64,000 bases of DNA from an uncultured Aquimarina sp. (lineage in GTDB: Bacteria > Bacteroidota > Bacteroidia > Flavobacteriales > Flavobacteriaceae), in contig CANMLW010000002.1 in the NCBI GenBank assembly GCA_947498705.1, forward strand, positions 124,001 through 188,000. Reading direction: 5' to 3'. Under the pieces are notes generated by a model. It made no database searches. It was given only the letters and a program-made list of their open reading frames with translations, and was not told the origin of the DNA. The translations under genes were made by a program, and so were the position numbers. Below, piece by piece: positions 51,801-59,468 of this stretch; positions within the stretch are counted from its first letter, which is position 1, and each line of letters opens with the position of its first letter.

Positions 51801-53408
51801 GAAACTACGATTCTAAGTCCTTATTTTCCGACCCAGGTTTCTGTTTCTGGAGTCAAATCACAATCCTTTCAGTTTTCTATAGACAATATGGTAAAAGGTA
51901 GTCTTAAAGCTAACTTTGCATTATATACAGATATTATAGGTGATGTTATGGATGGTATAGAAGGAATCATAAGAGAACCCTATGGTTGTTTTGAGCAAGT
52001 GTCGTCAAGTACCTACCCCAATATTTTGGTGTTAAAGTATCTTAAGGAAACCAATAAAAGTAATCCCGAGATAGAGAAAAAAGCATTAGATTTTATAAAG
52101 AAAGGATATAAAAAACTAGCGGCTTATGAAACTGCTCAGGATGGTTTTGAATGGTATGGCGGTACCCCTCCTCATGAAGCATTAACAGCCTATGGGTTAA
52201 TGGAGTTTACAGAGATGAAAGAAGTATATGAAGGAGTTAGTGAACCTATGCTACAAAGAACAATCAAGTATCTTCTAAGTCGTAAAAATGGAAAAGGAGG
52301 TTTTAAACAAAACAGAGGGAAGTATGGTTTTTCTGCCGCTCCAGAGAACGTAAACAATGCCTATATTGTATATGCTATAAGCGAATCGGGGGTAGAGGTA
52401 AATATCGAAGAAGAGTATAATCATACCTATAATGAGGCGTTAAAAAGTAATGATACCTATAGAATGGCATTGATGGCATGTGCTAGCTTTAACCTTGGTA
52501 GACTAGAAAATGCAGCGTTATTACTTACTAATATCAAGAAAAATATTGAAAGCTATGGTTTCTCTAATTTACCAGTAGATAATACCATTACACGCTCTTA
52601 TGGAAATGCAAAGAATATCGAAACTGCAGCTTTTTCATTATTGGCATTGATGAAAAAAGAAAATTACGATACGTTTTTAGTAACTCAAGGTGTTGATTAC
52701 TTGGTGAGTATGCGCAAACATAATAGATTTGGTTCTACACAATCTACATCAATGGCCTTAAAGGCATTGGTAGTATATACCAGAAGTCAAAAAACTAAAA
52801 TGATTACCAAGAATGATTTTGTTACGTTAACTCTTAATGGTAAGGTACTAAACAAACAATTAAATAGTTCTAAAAACGGAAAAATTGTCATTGATAATAT
52901 AGCGTCGTATATTATAGAAGGAAATCAAAATTTGCAAGTTCAGTTTTCAAATCCCGAAATTACATTTCCCTATTCACTAAACGTTACCTATGATAGCTTT
53001 TTGCCCGACTCTGCCAAAGATGCTTCATTGGCATTAAAAACTACTATAGCAGATAAAGACTATAAGGTAGGAGATAATGTAAGCATGACGATTGATGTTA
53101 TCAATAAGAAAAATGAACACCTGGGGATGGTAACTTCGATCATTGGAGTACCTTCTGGAACCACGCCGCAACCGTGGCAGTTAAAAGAACTAGTAGAACA
53201 AAATAAGGTAGCTTATTATGAGATATTTGATAATTATCTGGTGTTTTATTGGAGGTCTTTTAAAGCACTAGAAACAAATACTATTCGTTTGGATTTGAAG
53301 GCTGATATCGCAGGTAGCTATCAATCACCAGCAAGTACCGCATATTTGTATTATGGCGATGAGTTTAAAACCTGGATTTCTGGAAACAAACTAGAAATTA
53401 AGAATTGA
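48840..53408 (+). CDS. Alpha-2-macroglobulin-like protein with thioester and embedded SusC-type plug
   Basis: 1522 residues. Order of parts: signal peptide (1-26); macroglobulin-type beta domains (~27-530) opening with FYFPGETIWFKSYVVG; CarboxypepD_reg-like domain (~540-605: GKVVDRKGNPVAATLLLFDE); a plug (~655-783) with LDEVVIIES, AQLLQGQIAGVVVV, SISGNNEPLIVVDGVP and VTVLKNTAATVLYGSTAANG; the A2M core (~845-1000: TIYWNPVVQTDENGKAEIEF, YMVLNDTITLPVTI); the thioester domain with P-Y-G-C1050-F-E-Q1053; then the terminal receptor-like domain (~1370-1522). A2M proteins trap proteases by covalent thioester attack. The plug suggests it docks into the plugless barrel just upstream. No lipobox, so periplasmic or outer-membrane associated through the barrel. 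The combination is rare in my knowledge. Confidence 0.88.
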   Translation: MKESGYKLLVVGIALFFMGLSMPLKAQEVEDCVIEKIYTQTDRSFYFPGETIWFKSYVVGIDNTISILSDIMYAELISPQGSTVKTIKLSIHQGYAYGDFMIDKDLVGGIYSIRTFTNWMRNYEKEAVFTKKITVQKIVKPNVLLSLEFEKEGYGKSSWVTASFDVKDLKNNPISNTDVTYKVSVKGNVIQSKNILTNIEGKANIRFQLPDNLASRDVVLIVQIPHKGTTESISKSVPVVLNTIDLQFFPESGKLLEGIKSQVAFKAIDEFGKPVAVEGNIINNSGTVVTSFASFHDGMGSFYLTPVTNEKYYAEIKAPFTSEERISFPKIYKDGVNFAVSSDSLVTKLHVHSTLTKPLYLEVSNACKILLKQTIKSGQDIIDIDTQNFPIGITTFSITDKNQNPLAERLVFINAHKQLTIDVQLDKEIYQTREKVKVAILTKDKDNCPVPSNLSIAIADNKLLSFANDKQDHILSYLLLSSELKGSIYKPSFYFNPKEKKSYQAIDYVMLTHGWRDYMLKPLPIEEAQYKPEQLATQSGKVVDRKGNPVAATLLLFDEQGNKVLVFKSDSNGDFSFKFDKSHRLTLIAYTEKGRMLEIIESEKTKGYFNNIPVSNTRTESQEYKNMPSKFNTPVQQPIKKEAKASVALSESSSSLDEVVIIESAMSKRKLISSSIVKIETHEIGSNQSVAQLLQGQIAGVVVVNDNRIQGSGAGIAIRGANSISGNNEPLIVVDGVPYATNVLSKLSGKEVHSVTVLKNTAATVLYGSTAANGVVVVATKSQSFNGNWGKKKLNNAKYNNYAIKTFYNYQPSGLYLAKQFYTPMYLGEKLPKERNDFRQTIYWNPVVQTDENGKAEIEFYNSDAITSFQIIAEGVGYNGLVGRQKKVYATKKLLNVDFKAPNYMVLNDTITLPVTITNETTQKIATKLTIELPEHLKLLEPFTENITIEANSSIVQHVKVIPIKKAEKVHVALALASDEFSDFVKRETTILSPYFPTQVSVSGVKSQSFQFSIDNMVKGSLKANFALYTDIIGDVMDGIEGIIREPYGCFEQVSSSTYPNILVLKYLKETNKSNPEIEKKALDFIKKGYKKLAAYETAQDGFEWYGGTPPHEALTAYGLMEFTEMKEVYEGVSEPMLQRTIKYLLSRKNGKGGFKQNRGKYGFSAAPENVNNAYIVYAISESGVEVNIEEEYNHTYNEALKSNDTYRMALMACASFNLGRLENAALLLTNIKKNIESYGFSNLPVDNTITRSYGNAKNIETAAFSLLALMKKENYDTFLVTQGVDYLVSMRKHNRFGSTQSTSMALKALVVYTRSQKTKMITKNDFVTLTLNGKVLNKQLNSSKNGKIVIDNIASYIIEGNQNLQVQFSNPEITFPYSLNVTYDSFLPDSAKDASLALKTTIADKDYKVGDNVSMTIDVINKKNEHLGMVTSIIGVPSGTTPQPWQLKELVEQNKVAYYEIFDNYLVFYWRSFKALETNTIRLDLKADIAGSYQSPASTAYLYYGDEFKTWISGNKLEIKN

Positions 53409-53449
53409 GTGTTAAGCCAAAATAATTTTTATTCACAGACAGTAATTTT

Positions 53450-53567
53450 AGTGAGATTCCGAATTTATTTCAGAATCTCACTATGTTATACCAGTTCCGA
53501 TTTTAACTTACCCAATACAACTGCATCTTGTTTTCTTATAAATAAATTCAAGTTGAAACTGGTATAA
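53450..53567. repeat. Hairpin repeat plus inverted-repeat element (MITE-like)
   Basis: AGTGAGATTC...GAATCTCACT (53450-53484) is the common ATTCCGAAT-type hairpin. Next to it TTATACCAGTT (53486-53496) and AACTGGTATAA (53557-53567) are perfect inverted 11-mers bounding an 82-bp element with no coding capacity. The gap 53409-53732 holds this and the promoter/operator listed next; no gene. Confidence 0.6.
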
Positions 53568-53647
53568 AATATTTATGTCGGTTTATCCCGTTTTATGTAT
53601 TAGAAAAACTACCCATTTTGGGTGGGAAACATGAATCTACCATACAG

Positions 53648-53714
53648 TAAGTTTGGCATCATAAAAATATGCTAGAACTTAAAAAAAACTGAATACGATA
53701 TTTTATAAAATATC
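53648..53714 (+). promoter_or_regulatory. -7 element and 18-bp palindromic operator before methyltransferase
   Basis: TAAGTTTG (53648-53655) matches TAnnTTTG. Downstream of it, and 18 bp before the ATG, lies the perfect palindrome GATATTTTATAAAATATC (53697-53714). Its position between promoter and start fits a repressor site or transcript-leader hairpin. The regulator is not in the window. Confidence 0.5.
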
Positions 53715-53732
53715 TTACTTCTAACTTAAATA

Positions 53733-54524
53733 ATGAGTAAACCAACATATACATTAGATAACAAAAACGAGTCTAATAGATTAGAAAATCAAGCAAAAAT
53801 GCCTTGCTATGACCCAATTCGTGAACTTGAGGGTATATCGTTTCGAGATACTACACATTTATTAGATGCGGGTTGCGGCTCTGGTATCGTATCTAGATAC
53901 TTGATTAATAGATGTGAAAATATTCAAATTGATGCATGTGACCTTTCAGAACAACGAGTAATACAGGCATCCTTATTGTCTAAAAATGATAAGGAGAAAG
54001 AAATTCAGTATTTCCAGTCATCATTAGAAAATATTCAAAGAAGAAGTGATAATTATGATGCTGTTGTTTGTCGTTTTGTTTTACAACATCTTAAAGATCC
54101 TCAAATAGCAGTTAATGAATTGTATAGAGTAATCAAAAAAGGAGGGCGTATCGTTTTAATTGATGTTGATGGTATCTTTTTTAATCTATATAGTCAAAAT
54201 GAGAAGTTAAACAAGTATTTGGATATCATAAAACAATCTGTTGATTTTGATTTTTACGTAGGAAGAAAATTACCTTCTCTACTAAAAAATTCGGGATTCA
54301 AAGATATTCATTATAAGGTAGAAACTATGTATTTTACTGGTGATCAATTACATTTAGAACATAAAAATTATATAGAACGTTTTAGTTTTGTATCTGATGT
54401 TTTATATGATATACTAAAAGATAGCAATGCTGTTACCGAATTTACTTCTTTGTATTTGGATGAAGTATTAAAGCCAGAAAACACTTTGTTTTACAATAAG
54501 TTTATTGTTCAAGCCTCAAAATAG
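53733..54524 (+). CDS. Class I SAM-dependent methyltransferase
   Basis: 263 residues. Motif I is HLLDAGCGSGIVSRYL (~43-58), followed by IDACDLSEQRVIQA (acidic ribose loop), YDAVVCRFVLQHLKDP (motif post-II) and a beta-strand GGRIVLIDVDG. The family is the UbiE/Methyltransf_11-25 type acting on small molecules. It is followed 2 bp later by an unrecognised protein, so the two probably work together. No cofactor or carrier-protein genes are nearby, so the substrate is unknown. Confidence 0.88.
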   Translation: MSKPTYTLDNKNESNRLENQAKMPCYDPIRELEGISFRDTTHLLDAGCGSGIVSRYLINRCENIQIDACDLSEQRVIQASLLSKNDKEKEIQYFQSSLENIQRRSDNYDAVVCRFVLQHLKDPQIAVNELYRVIKKGGRIVLIDVDGIFFNLYSQNEKLNKYLDIIKQSVDFDFYVGRKLPSLLKNSGFKDIHYKVETMYFTGDQLHLEHKNYIERFSFVSDVLYDILKDSNAVTEFTSLYLDEVLKPENTLFYNKFIVQASK

Positions 54525-54526
54525 AT

Positions 54527-55234
54527 ATGGATACATCGAACTTTCAGATTGTTGTACTAACACCACCTTTAGAATCCTTAGAAAAAAAAGAGGCTCGATA
54601 TTATTTTTCTAATATGTGTCAAATGAAACTACAGGGATATCAAGCTGTGCACGGTAAAAAATCACTTCCGCTGGATCATTATGATTATTTAGCATCTCAT
54701 TTGTTAATTTGTTTAAAAGGTAAAGAACCTACAATAGTATCTGGTTTTCGTTCTTTATCTTATAATAACTGTTTGTCTCATGATATAGAATTTGATTTAT
54801 TGTTAGAATTTAAAAAATTCGGAAACAAACAATCCCTAGAAGAATTACAAAATTTATTGGCCCAGTGTAATAAAAATAATACAGATATTTTTCATAATTC
54901 GAGATGGACTACATTGCCAGAATATAAGAAAGGAAGAAAATTTCAACTTGATTGTCTTGCTTTAACATATGCTATTATGTATTACCATCATCACCATGCA
55001 ATAGAAAAACAAGAATGGTTATGTTCTGGTATTAATTCCCTTAAGACAGAAAAAATGCTTTATCGGGCAGGGGGTATACCTTTTGGTAGTTATCCTAGTT
55101 ATGAAAGAGAATGGTGTTTTAGTAAAAATGAAAAATTAACTTTTGTTCATGGTCATAAAAATAGAGATGAATCTCGAATTAAAAAGTATGTAGATAAGCA
55201 CAAAAAAACCTGGGATGAAAGAATCATAATTTAG
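54527..55234 (+). CDS. Unrecognised protein paired with methyltransferase (GNAT-like N-acyltransferase?)
   Basis: 235 residues, soluble. The middle reads LPLDHYDYLASHLLICLKGK followed by EPTIVSGFRSLSYNNC and later MLYRAGGIPFG, a flow reminiscent of the GNAT-like autoinducer/N-acyl-amino-acid synthase fold (D-x-x-D-x-x-A-x-H-L, then GxxR). This is weak pattern similarity, not a family assignment. The tract YYHHHH adds a His cluster near residue 151. It starts 2 bp after the methyltransferase, indicating a two-gene unit, perhaps for a small methylated and acylated metabolite. Alternatives: a plain hypothetical with no enzymatic role. Confidence 0.6.
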   Translation: MDTSNFQIVVLTPPLESLEKKEARYYFSNMCQMKLQGYQAVHGKKSLPLDHYDYLASHLLICLKGKEPTIVSGFRSLSYNNCLSHDIEFDLLLEFKKFGNKQSLEELQNLLAQCNKNNTDIFHNSRWTTLPEYKKGRKFQLDCLALTYAIMYYHHHHAIEKQEWLCSGINSLKTEKMLYRAGGIPFGSYPSYEREWCFSKNEKLTFVHGHKNRDESRIKKYVDKHKKTWDERIII

Positions 55235-55248
55235 AGCAAGGTTAATCA

Positions 55249-55300
55249 ACGACTCTTTATGATAAGAACCTGAAATAAGTTCAGGATGACAGCGAAGTCT
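55249..55300. repeat. Dispersed palindromic repeat
   Basis: AACCTGAAATAAGTTCAGG near 55268 followed by ATGACA, the CTGAACT family seen at 11503. Lies between convergent genes, where it may also help termination. Confidence 0.6.
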
Positions 55301-55333
55301 ATGATAAGCAGTAGATAATTAATTAACTCTTTA

Positions 55334-56998
55334 TCAAAAATCAGAAATGGTATTGTAATTAAGACGTAATTGTTGTGCCAACTGTTGTGCTTTGCCTAAT
55401 CGTACAAAACCAGTTTCGGTATCTATAACAGTAGTTTTTTGGATTCGAGCTAGGTACTTTTTATAGGTGTCTATTGCATACTGAAATGGGTTTTGTGCTC
55501 CAGTATTTATTTTACCATCTGTAAAAACAAATAGTTGTACCGTTTGTGTATTGATGGATCGTATCAATTCATACACCTTAAAAAAAGCGGCGCCCAAATT
55601 GGTTTTACCTCCTGTTTTTAATTGATAATTGGTTGCTGAAACTTGCTGCGTATTAGATGTAAATTCCTGAACTATTTTTGCTGTAGTCCCCTGTAAACCT
55701 ACAATAGCATATTGTACTTTTTTAAAGGGTTGAGCAGTAATTGTTTTTTCGATAACTCCTTTTAGATATCCTATTTGTTGATCTATTGCCATAGAGGCAC
55801 TGGTGTCTATCAAAAATACAATATTGGCCGTTGCCTTTTTGTTTGCTTGCTGGTATATCGCAGTAAATTTACCTGTACTAAGGTAATTCTTAATCGATTT
55901 AATTACCGAAATTTCGGGTTGTCGTTGTGCCGGGTACGATACAGAAGGTTGATAGGATGAGGTATCTAGTTTGATTTCTTGTTTTTTGGTGGCTTTTGGT
56001 GCCGAAAATTTTAGACCTTGCTGCACCGCTTTCGGTAACTGAAAAGAAGCAGTACTTTGCCCATTTTGAGTGGTTGTTTCTTCTTCTGAAGTAGGGTTAT
56101 CCCGATTAGAAGGTGTTTCCTTATCTTGATCAGAAGGAGGAGTATATTCTTTTGCACGATGTTGCAATACAAAAGGGGCTATGGTATCCACCATTTCTAA
56201 GGTTACTTCTGCCTGATTAAGATAGGCCGCATAAGCCCTTGCTGTTTTTAGTAATAAGATATCAGCACGCATTCCCTCTACTTGATTAGCAATCGTTAAA
56301 GCCGCACATCGCTCTTGTACGATTTCAGAAATGGTAATTGTATTTAATTGTTGTTTTGCTAAAAGAACCTGCTTCTTAATTGTCTGCTCTTCGGTTTCAA
56401 ATTGCTTATAAAATGTAACAGGATCACTATCAAAATCAAGGCGTTGCATGGCAATTTTGGTACGTGTTTTTACATCTTTTGGTGTTTGGATGGTGACACT
56501 TAATCCAAACCTGTCTAATAACTGCGGGCGTAATGCCCCTTCTTCAGGGTTCATGGTTCCTACCAAACAAAAACGACTATCCATCCATTGGGAGATCCCT
56601 TCTCGTTCCAGATGATATCCTCCGGTTGCAGAGGCATCCAATAATACATCCATCAAATAATCATTCAGTAAATTGACCTCGTCGATATATAAAAAACCTT
56701 GGTGTGCTTGTGCTAATAATCCTTTATCTACAATCGTAGTTTTTTGATTGATCAACGCTTCCAGATTAATACTGCCTAATACCCGATCCTCTGTAGCTCC
56801 AATGGGTAGATTTACAAAAGGAAAATCTGTGCCCATCAATTGGCTTAATCCTCGTACCATAGTGGTTTTGGCAGTTCCTTTGTCTCCTGTAGCTAATACC
56901 CCACCGATACTGGGATCAATAAGGTTAAGTAACAAACAGAGTTTTAGATCTTCCTGGTTAAGAATAGCAGTAAAGGGATATATATATTTGGATTGCAT
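55334..56998 (-). CDS. Chelatase ATPase with AAA+ and VWA domains (ChlI/ChlD fusion type)
   Basis: 554 residues. Residues ~20-300 are an AAA+ ATPase with Walker A ATGDKGTAKTT, Walker B FLYIDEVNLL, RPQLLDRFGLSVTI (sensor/arginine finger region). A polar linker (~300-360) leads to a VWA domain with a MIDAS-type IVFLIDTSASM (~390-400), TNLG and FTDGK. Such BchI-BchD-like single proteins occur next to CobN genes in genomes without CobS/CobT. It is probably the motor for CobN (40706-44452). The gene is 10 kb from cobN in the same orientation, so the complex is split across the genome. Confidence 0.9.
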   Translation of the reverse strand: MQSKYIYPFTAILNQEDLKLCLLLNLIDPSIGGVLATGDKGTAKTTMVRGLSQLMGTDFPFVNLPIGATEDRVLGSINLEALINQKTTIVDKGLLAQAHQGFLYIDEVNLLNDYLMDVLLDASATGGYHLEREGISQWMDSRFCLVGTMNPEEGALRPQLLDRFGLSVTIQTPKDVKTRTKIAMQRLDFDSDPVTFYKQFETEEQTIKKQVLLAKQQLNTITISEIVQERCAALTIANQVEGMRADILLLKTARAYAAYLNQAEVTLEMVDTIAPFVLQHRAKEYTPPSDQDKETPSNRDNPTSEEETTTQNGQSTASFQLPKAVQQGLKFSAPKATKKQEIKLDTSSYQPSVSYPAQRQPEISVIKSIKNYLSTGKFTAIYQQANKKATANIVFLIDTSASMAIDQQIGYLKGVIEKTITAQPFKKVQYAIVGLQGTTAKIVQEFTSNTQQVSATNYQLKTGGKTNLGAAFFKVYELIRSINTQTVQLFVFTDGKINTGAQNPFQYAIDTYKKYLARIQKTTVIDTETGFVRLGKAQQLAQQLRLNYNTISDF

Positions 56999-57097
56999 CA
57001 GTGGCTGTGATTTTGATCATAACTGATGGTAAAAGTACGGAAATATATTAGTACCGTACCAAGAGTGATACGGCAGTATATCCTAACAATGTTTTAA

Positions 57098-57676
57098 TCA
57101 ATTAGGAGCAAAATTATTAGGATCTATGATATGAAAAACATCTTGGATACCAATAATATACTCATACCTATCTTTGATAGGTTTTTTCTGAAAAGCACTA
57201 AAATTTAAATTTTGATTTGTAGAATTTACCAGACGCAATTCATGAACAATATTTAAATAATTAGCATCATCTGTTTTTTCTGAAATTCGTAAACGAATAT
57301 TTCTTTTAGGACAAATTGAAATACCCGGATTTACGTTAGGGTTTTTTGAAGTTATTTTCTGAAACTGAGTTGCAAGATGATGAGGTAATTCGACATATTC
57401 AGAAAAAATGTGCACATAAAAGAATCGTTCACAGTCCATACTTTCTTGATCAATCACAGCATCTATGATGTCTTTTTTATGGCTTTGCAAAAAATCTAGT
57501 AGCTCTATATATACATCTATGTTTTTTGTTTTATCAATACGATCAACTTCTTGTTGTAAAACTTCTGCGATTTTTTCGGGTGTGGCTGGTTCTTCCGGAA
57601 AGAAAGTGCTGATTAGAAAGGGTACAGCAATAATGCCCACTAAAAATATAAATAAGATCAGACACCCTTTTTTCAT
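57098..57676 (-). CDS. Hypothetical single-pass membrane or secreted protein
   Basis: 192 residues. A single hydrophobic segment (CLILFIFLVGIIAVPFLIS, 5-23) could be an uncleaved anchor or signal, then a soluble part beginning FFPEEPATPEKIAEVLQQEV. No family recognised. It lies 99 bp downstream of the chelatase ATPase start on the same strand, with no clear functional tie to its neighbours. Confidence 0.65.
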   Translation of the reverse strand: MKKGCLILFIFLVGIIAVPFLISTFFPEEPATPEKIAEVLQQEVDRIDKTKNIDVYIELLDFLQSHKKDIIDAVIDQESMDCERFFYVHIFSEYVELPHHLATQFQKITSKNPNVNPGISICPKRNIRLRISEKTDDANYLNIVHELRLVNSTNQNLNFSAFQKKPIKDRYEYIIGIQDVFHIIDPNNFAPN

Positions 57677-57748
57677 AGCATTAGTATTAACTGAATTTTT
57701 ATCAGGCGAAAATACGAATTATACCTAGAAAATATGATGTACCCTATT

Positions 57749-58084
57749 TTACAGATTAGAGCCTCCTTTTTTCTGTTCTCTTAGGTATAGAAATAGAGGA
57801 AGTCCCCCAGCAATACCTAGGGCAAACGTATATATCCACACCCAGTATATATTTTTCATTTTATAGCGTTTAGATTCTTTATAAGACCAAACCAAAAACA
57901 ACACAACAATAAACAATAAATCAGTAACAAATGCAGAAGAAATATTATTAGCAAACATGCCATTAAACGTATCTATCGGTTTTGTATAGAGTAGATAGTT
58001 TCCTGTGTTCATCGATTCTAATACGACAAAAATATTGGGTAAGATTGTACCTATTATCAATAAGACGAGATATGTTTTTTTCAT
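57749..58084 (-). CDS. Small membrane protein, DUF2834-like
   Basis: 111 residues with three hydrophobic helices: LVLLIIGTILPNIFVVLES, FVTDLLFIVVLFLVWSYKES and YWVWIYTFALGIAGGLPLFLYL. The order FANNISSAFVTDLLF...W is like the DUF2834 family of uncharacterised inner-membrane proteins. It follows the Crp-type regulator gene by 66 bp, so the pair may be one transcript. Function unknown. Confidence 0.7.
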   Translation of the reverse strand: MKKTYLVLLIIGTILPNIFVVLESMNTGNYLLYTKPIDTFNGMFANNISSAFVTDLLFIVVLFLVWSYKESKRYKMKNIYWVWIYTFALGIAGGLPLFLYLREQKKGGSNL

Positions 58085-58150
58085 GATTGAATATCTTTAT
58101 GTAGTGATATAAAGATATGAGGTGCACTACAAAAAGTTAATTGACGATCG

Positions 58151-58735
58151 TCAAGAAATGTCTTTGGATATAATTCTCTTTCTAATCCTACTTAGCGTTT
58201 CTGGGGTTACTCCCAAAAAAGTGGCCAATTGATATTGAGGAATACGTTGTAGTAACTCGGGGTTGGTCTGTACTAATTTGAGGTATCTTTTTTCGGCATT
58301 TAAGGTGATAAAAGACGCTATGATTTCCTGATAGACGATTAATTCTTCTTCCATCATTACTCTGGCTAGAAATTCGAATCTGGGAAACAATTCGAGAAGC
58401 TTATAGGCTACCTCATGTGTAATTATTGCAACCGAAGTGTTTTCGATTGCCTGTAAATAATGTTTTGACGGAGTTTGCCTGGTAAAACTTTCATACGAAC
58501 TAACAAACATATTTTCGAAGTAAAAATAGGCGGTTTTTTCTTCTATATCGGTTTTGTAAAATAGTCTGATGGATCCATTTATGATAAAATAAAACGCTTT
58601 GGATACTTCTCCTTCAGAAAGTAATAGTTCATCTTTCTCTATTTCTCTTATAGGTATATACGTTTTTATATAGTTTTTTTCATCTTCTGTAAGCGATGTA
58701 TGTTTTTCAAAAAATGTAAGTAAGGCTTCAATCAT
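58151..58735 (-). CDS. Crp/Fnr-family transcription regulator
   Basis: 194 residues. An N-terminal cyclic-nucleotide-binding fold (~20-115: EKDELLLSEGEVSKAFYFII, ENMFVSSYESFTRQTPS) is followed by a dimerisation helix (~120-140) and a short winged HTH (RIPQYQLATFLGVTPETLSRIRKRI). The phosphate-binding cassette is degenerate, so cAMP binding is not assured; in Bacteroidota such proteins respond to varied signals. Its promoter was not resolved. Its neighbours are the Ni/Co permease (upstream) and the DUF2834-like gene. Confidence 0.88.
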   Translation of the reverse strand: MIEALLTFFEKHTSLTEDEKNYIKTYIPIREIEKDELLLSEGEVSKAFYFIINGSIRLFYKTDIEEKTAYFYFENMFVSSYESFTRQTPSKHYLQAIENTSVAIITHEVAYKLLELFPRFEFLARVMMEEELIVYQEIIASFITLNAEKRYLKLVQTNPELLQRIPQYQLATFLGVTPETLSRIRKRIISKDIS

Positions 58736-58757
58736 TTGCTAAACTCCTAAGTATCGG

Positions 58758-59468
58758 TCAAAAAAGATTTCCTTGTAACATGATCAGTCCAATAATAATA
58801 GAGATGATACCTATCACCCCATTCATCCATTTAAAAATCGACATATTACGTTCTATAAAACGACTCATGGTAAAAATAAGTACATAGCTATATACCGCCA
58901 TCGAGATGATGATACCTATCGATTCTATGATCAAAATCAAAATAGCGTCAGATACTGTGTCTGCACTTATGATCAAAGCAGAGGTAAGTGCTCCTCCTGT
59001 TCCTGCAAGGCCGTGTAACATCCCAATCCAAAAAGATCGGTTGATGGGGTTCATTGCAATTTCTTCGCCCGATTTACCATGTAAATGAATGGGGTTACTG
59101 GCCAGATGTTCGTGTGCTTCTATTTTTTTATGATCAGCCATCATTTCATTGATCTTATGATTTCTGCGAATGGCCATAATACCGAGCCAAATCATAATAG
59201 GCCCCACAGAAAATTCTGCCCAAAAAGAGATGTTTTCTACAAAAGCGAGTAGTGCTGCTCTAAATAATAACGCGATCCCACCAAACAATAATAATGTTAC
59301 CGAATGCCCTAATGCCCATTGTGAAGCCGTAAGTACAGTTTTTAAGGATACTTTCTTTTTTTGGATAGCATTTTCTGCCGCCAATACAGAGACAGCCGAC
59401 ATATGATCGGGTTCGAAAGAATGTAACACGCCTGCAATCAGCGGACGAGCAAGGTTCATGATGTTCAT
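58758..59468 (-). CDS. Nickel/cobalt permease (RcnA/UreH/NicO-like)
   Basis: 236 residues with about six membrane helices. The metal motif HSFEPDHMSAV (H16-x4-D21-H22) is the NiCoT-type signature, and GMLHGLAGTGGALTSALIIS is a second conserved helix. A His-rich cytoplasmic loop (ADHKKIEAHEHLASNPIHLHG, residues ~106-126) may bind metal. The start overlaps the cbiD stop (59465-59468), so cobalt supply and corrin synthesis are translationally linked. Direction (uptake or efflux) cannot be told, but the context favours cobalt import. Confidence 0.88.
   Translation of the reverse strand: MNIMNLARPLIAGVLHSFEPDHMSAVSVLAAENAIQKKKVSLKTVLTASQWALGHSVTLLLFGGIALLFRAALLAFVENISFWAEFSVGPIMIWLGIMAIRRNHKINEMMADHKKIEAHEHLASNPIHLHGKSGEEIAMNPINRSFWIGMLHGLAGTGGALTSALIISADTVSDAILILIIESIGIIISMAVYSYVLIFTMSRFIERNMSIFKWMNGVIGIISIIIGLIMLQGNLF

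Noticed and set aside
53574-53635. Short plus-strand frame MSVYPVLCIRKTTHFGWET
   Set aside because: Nineteen codons inside a repeat-bearing gap, no leader or family features, no ribosome-binding context.
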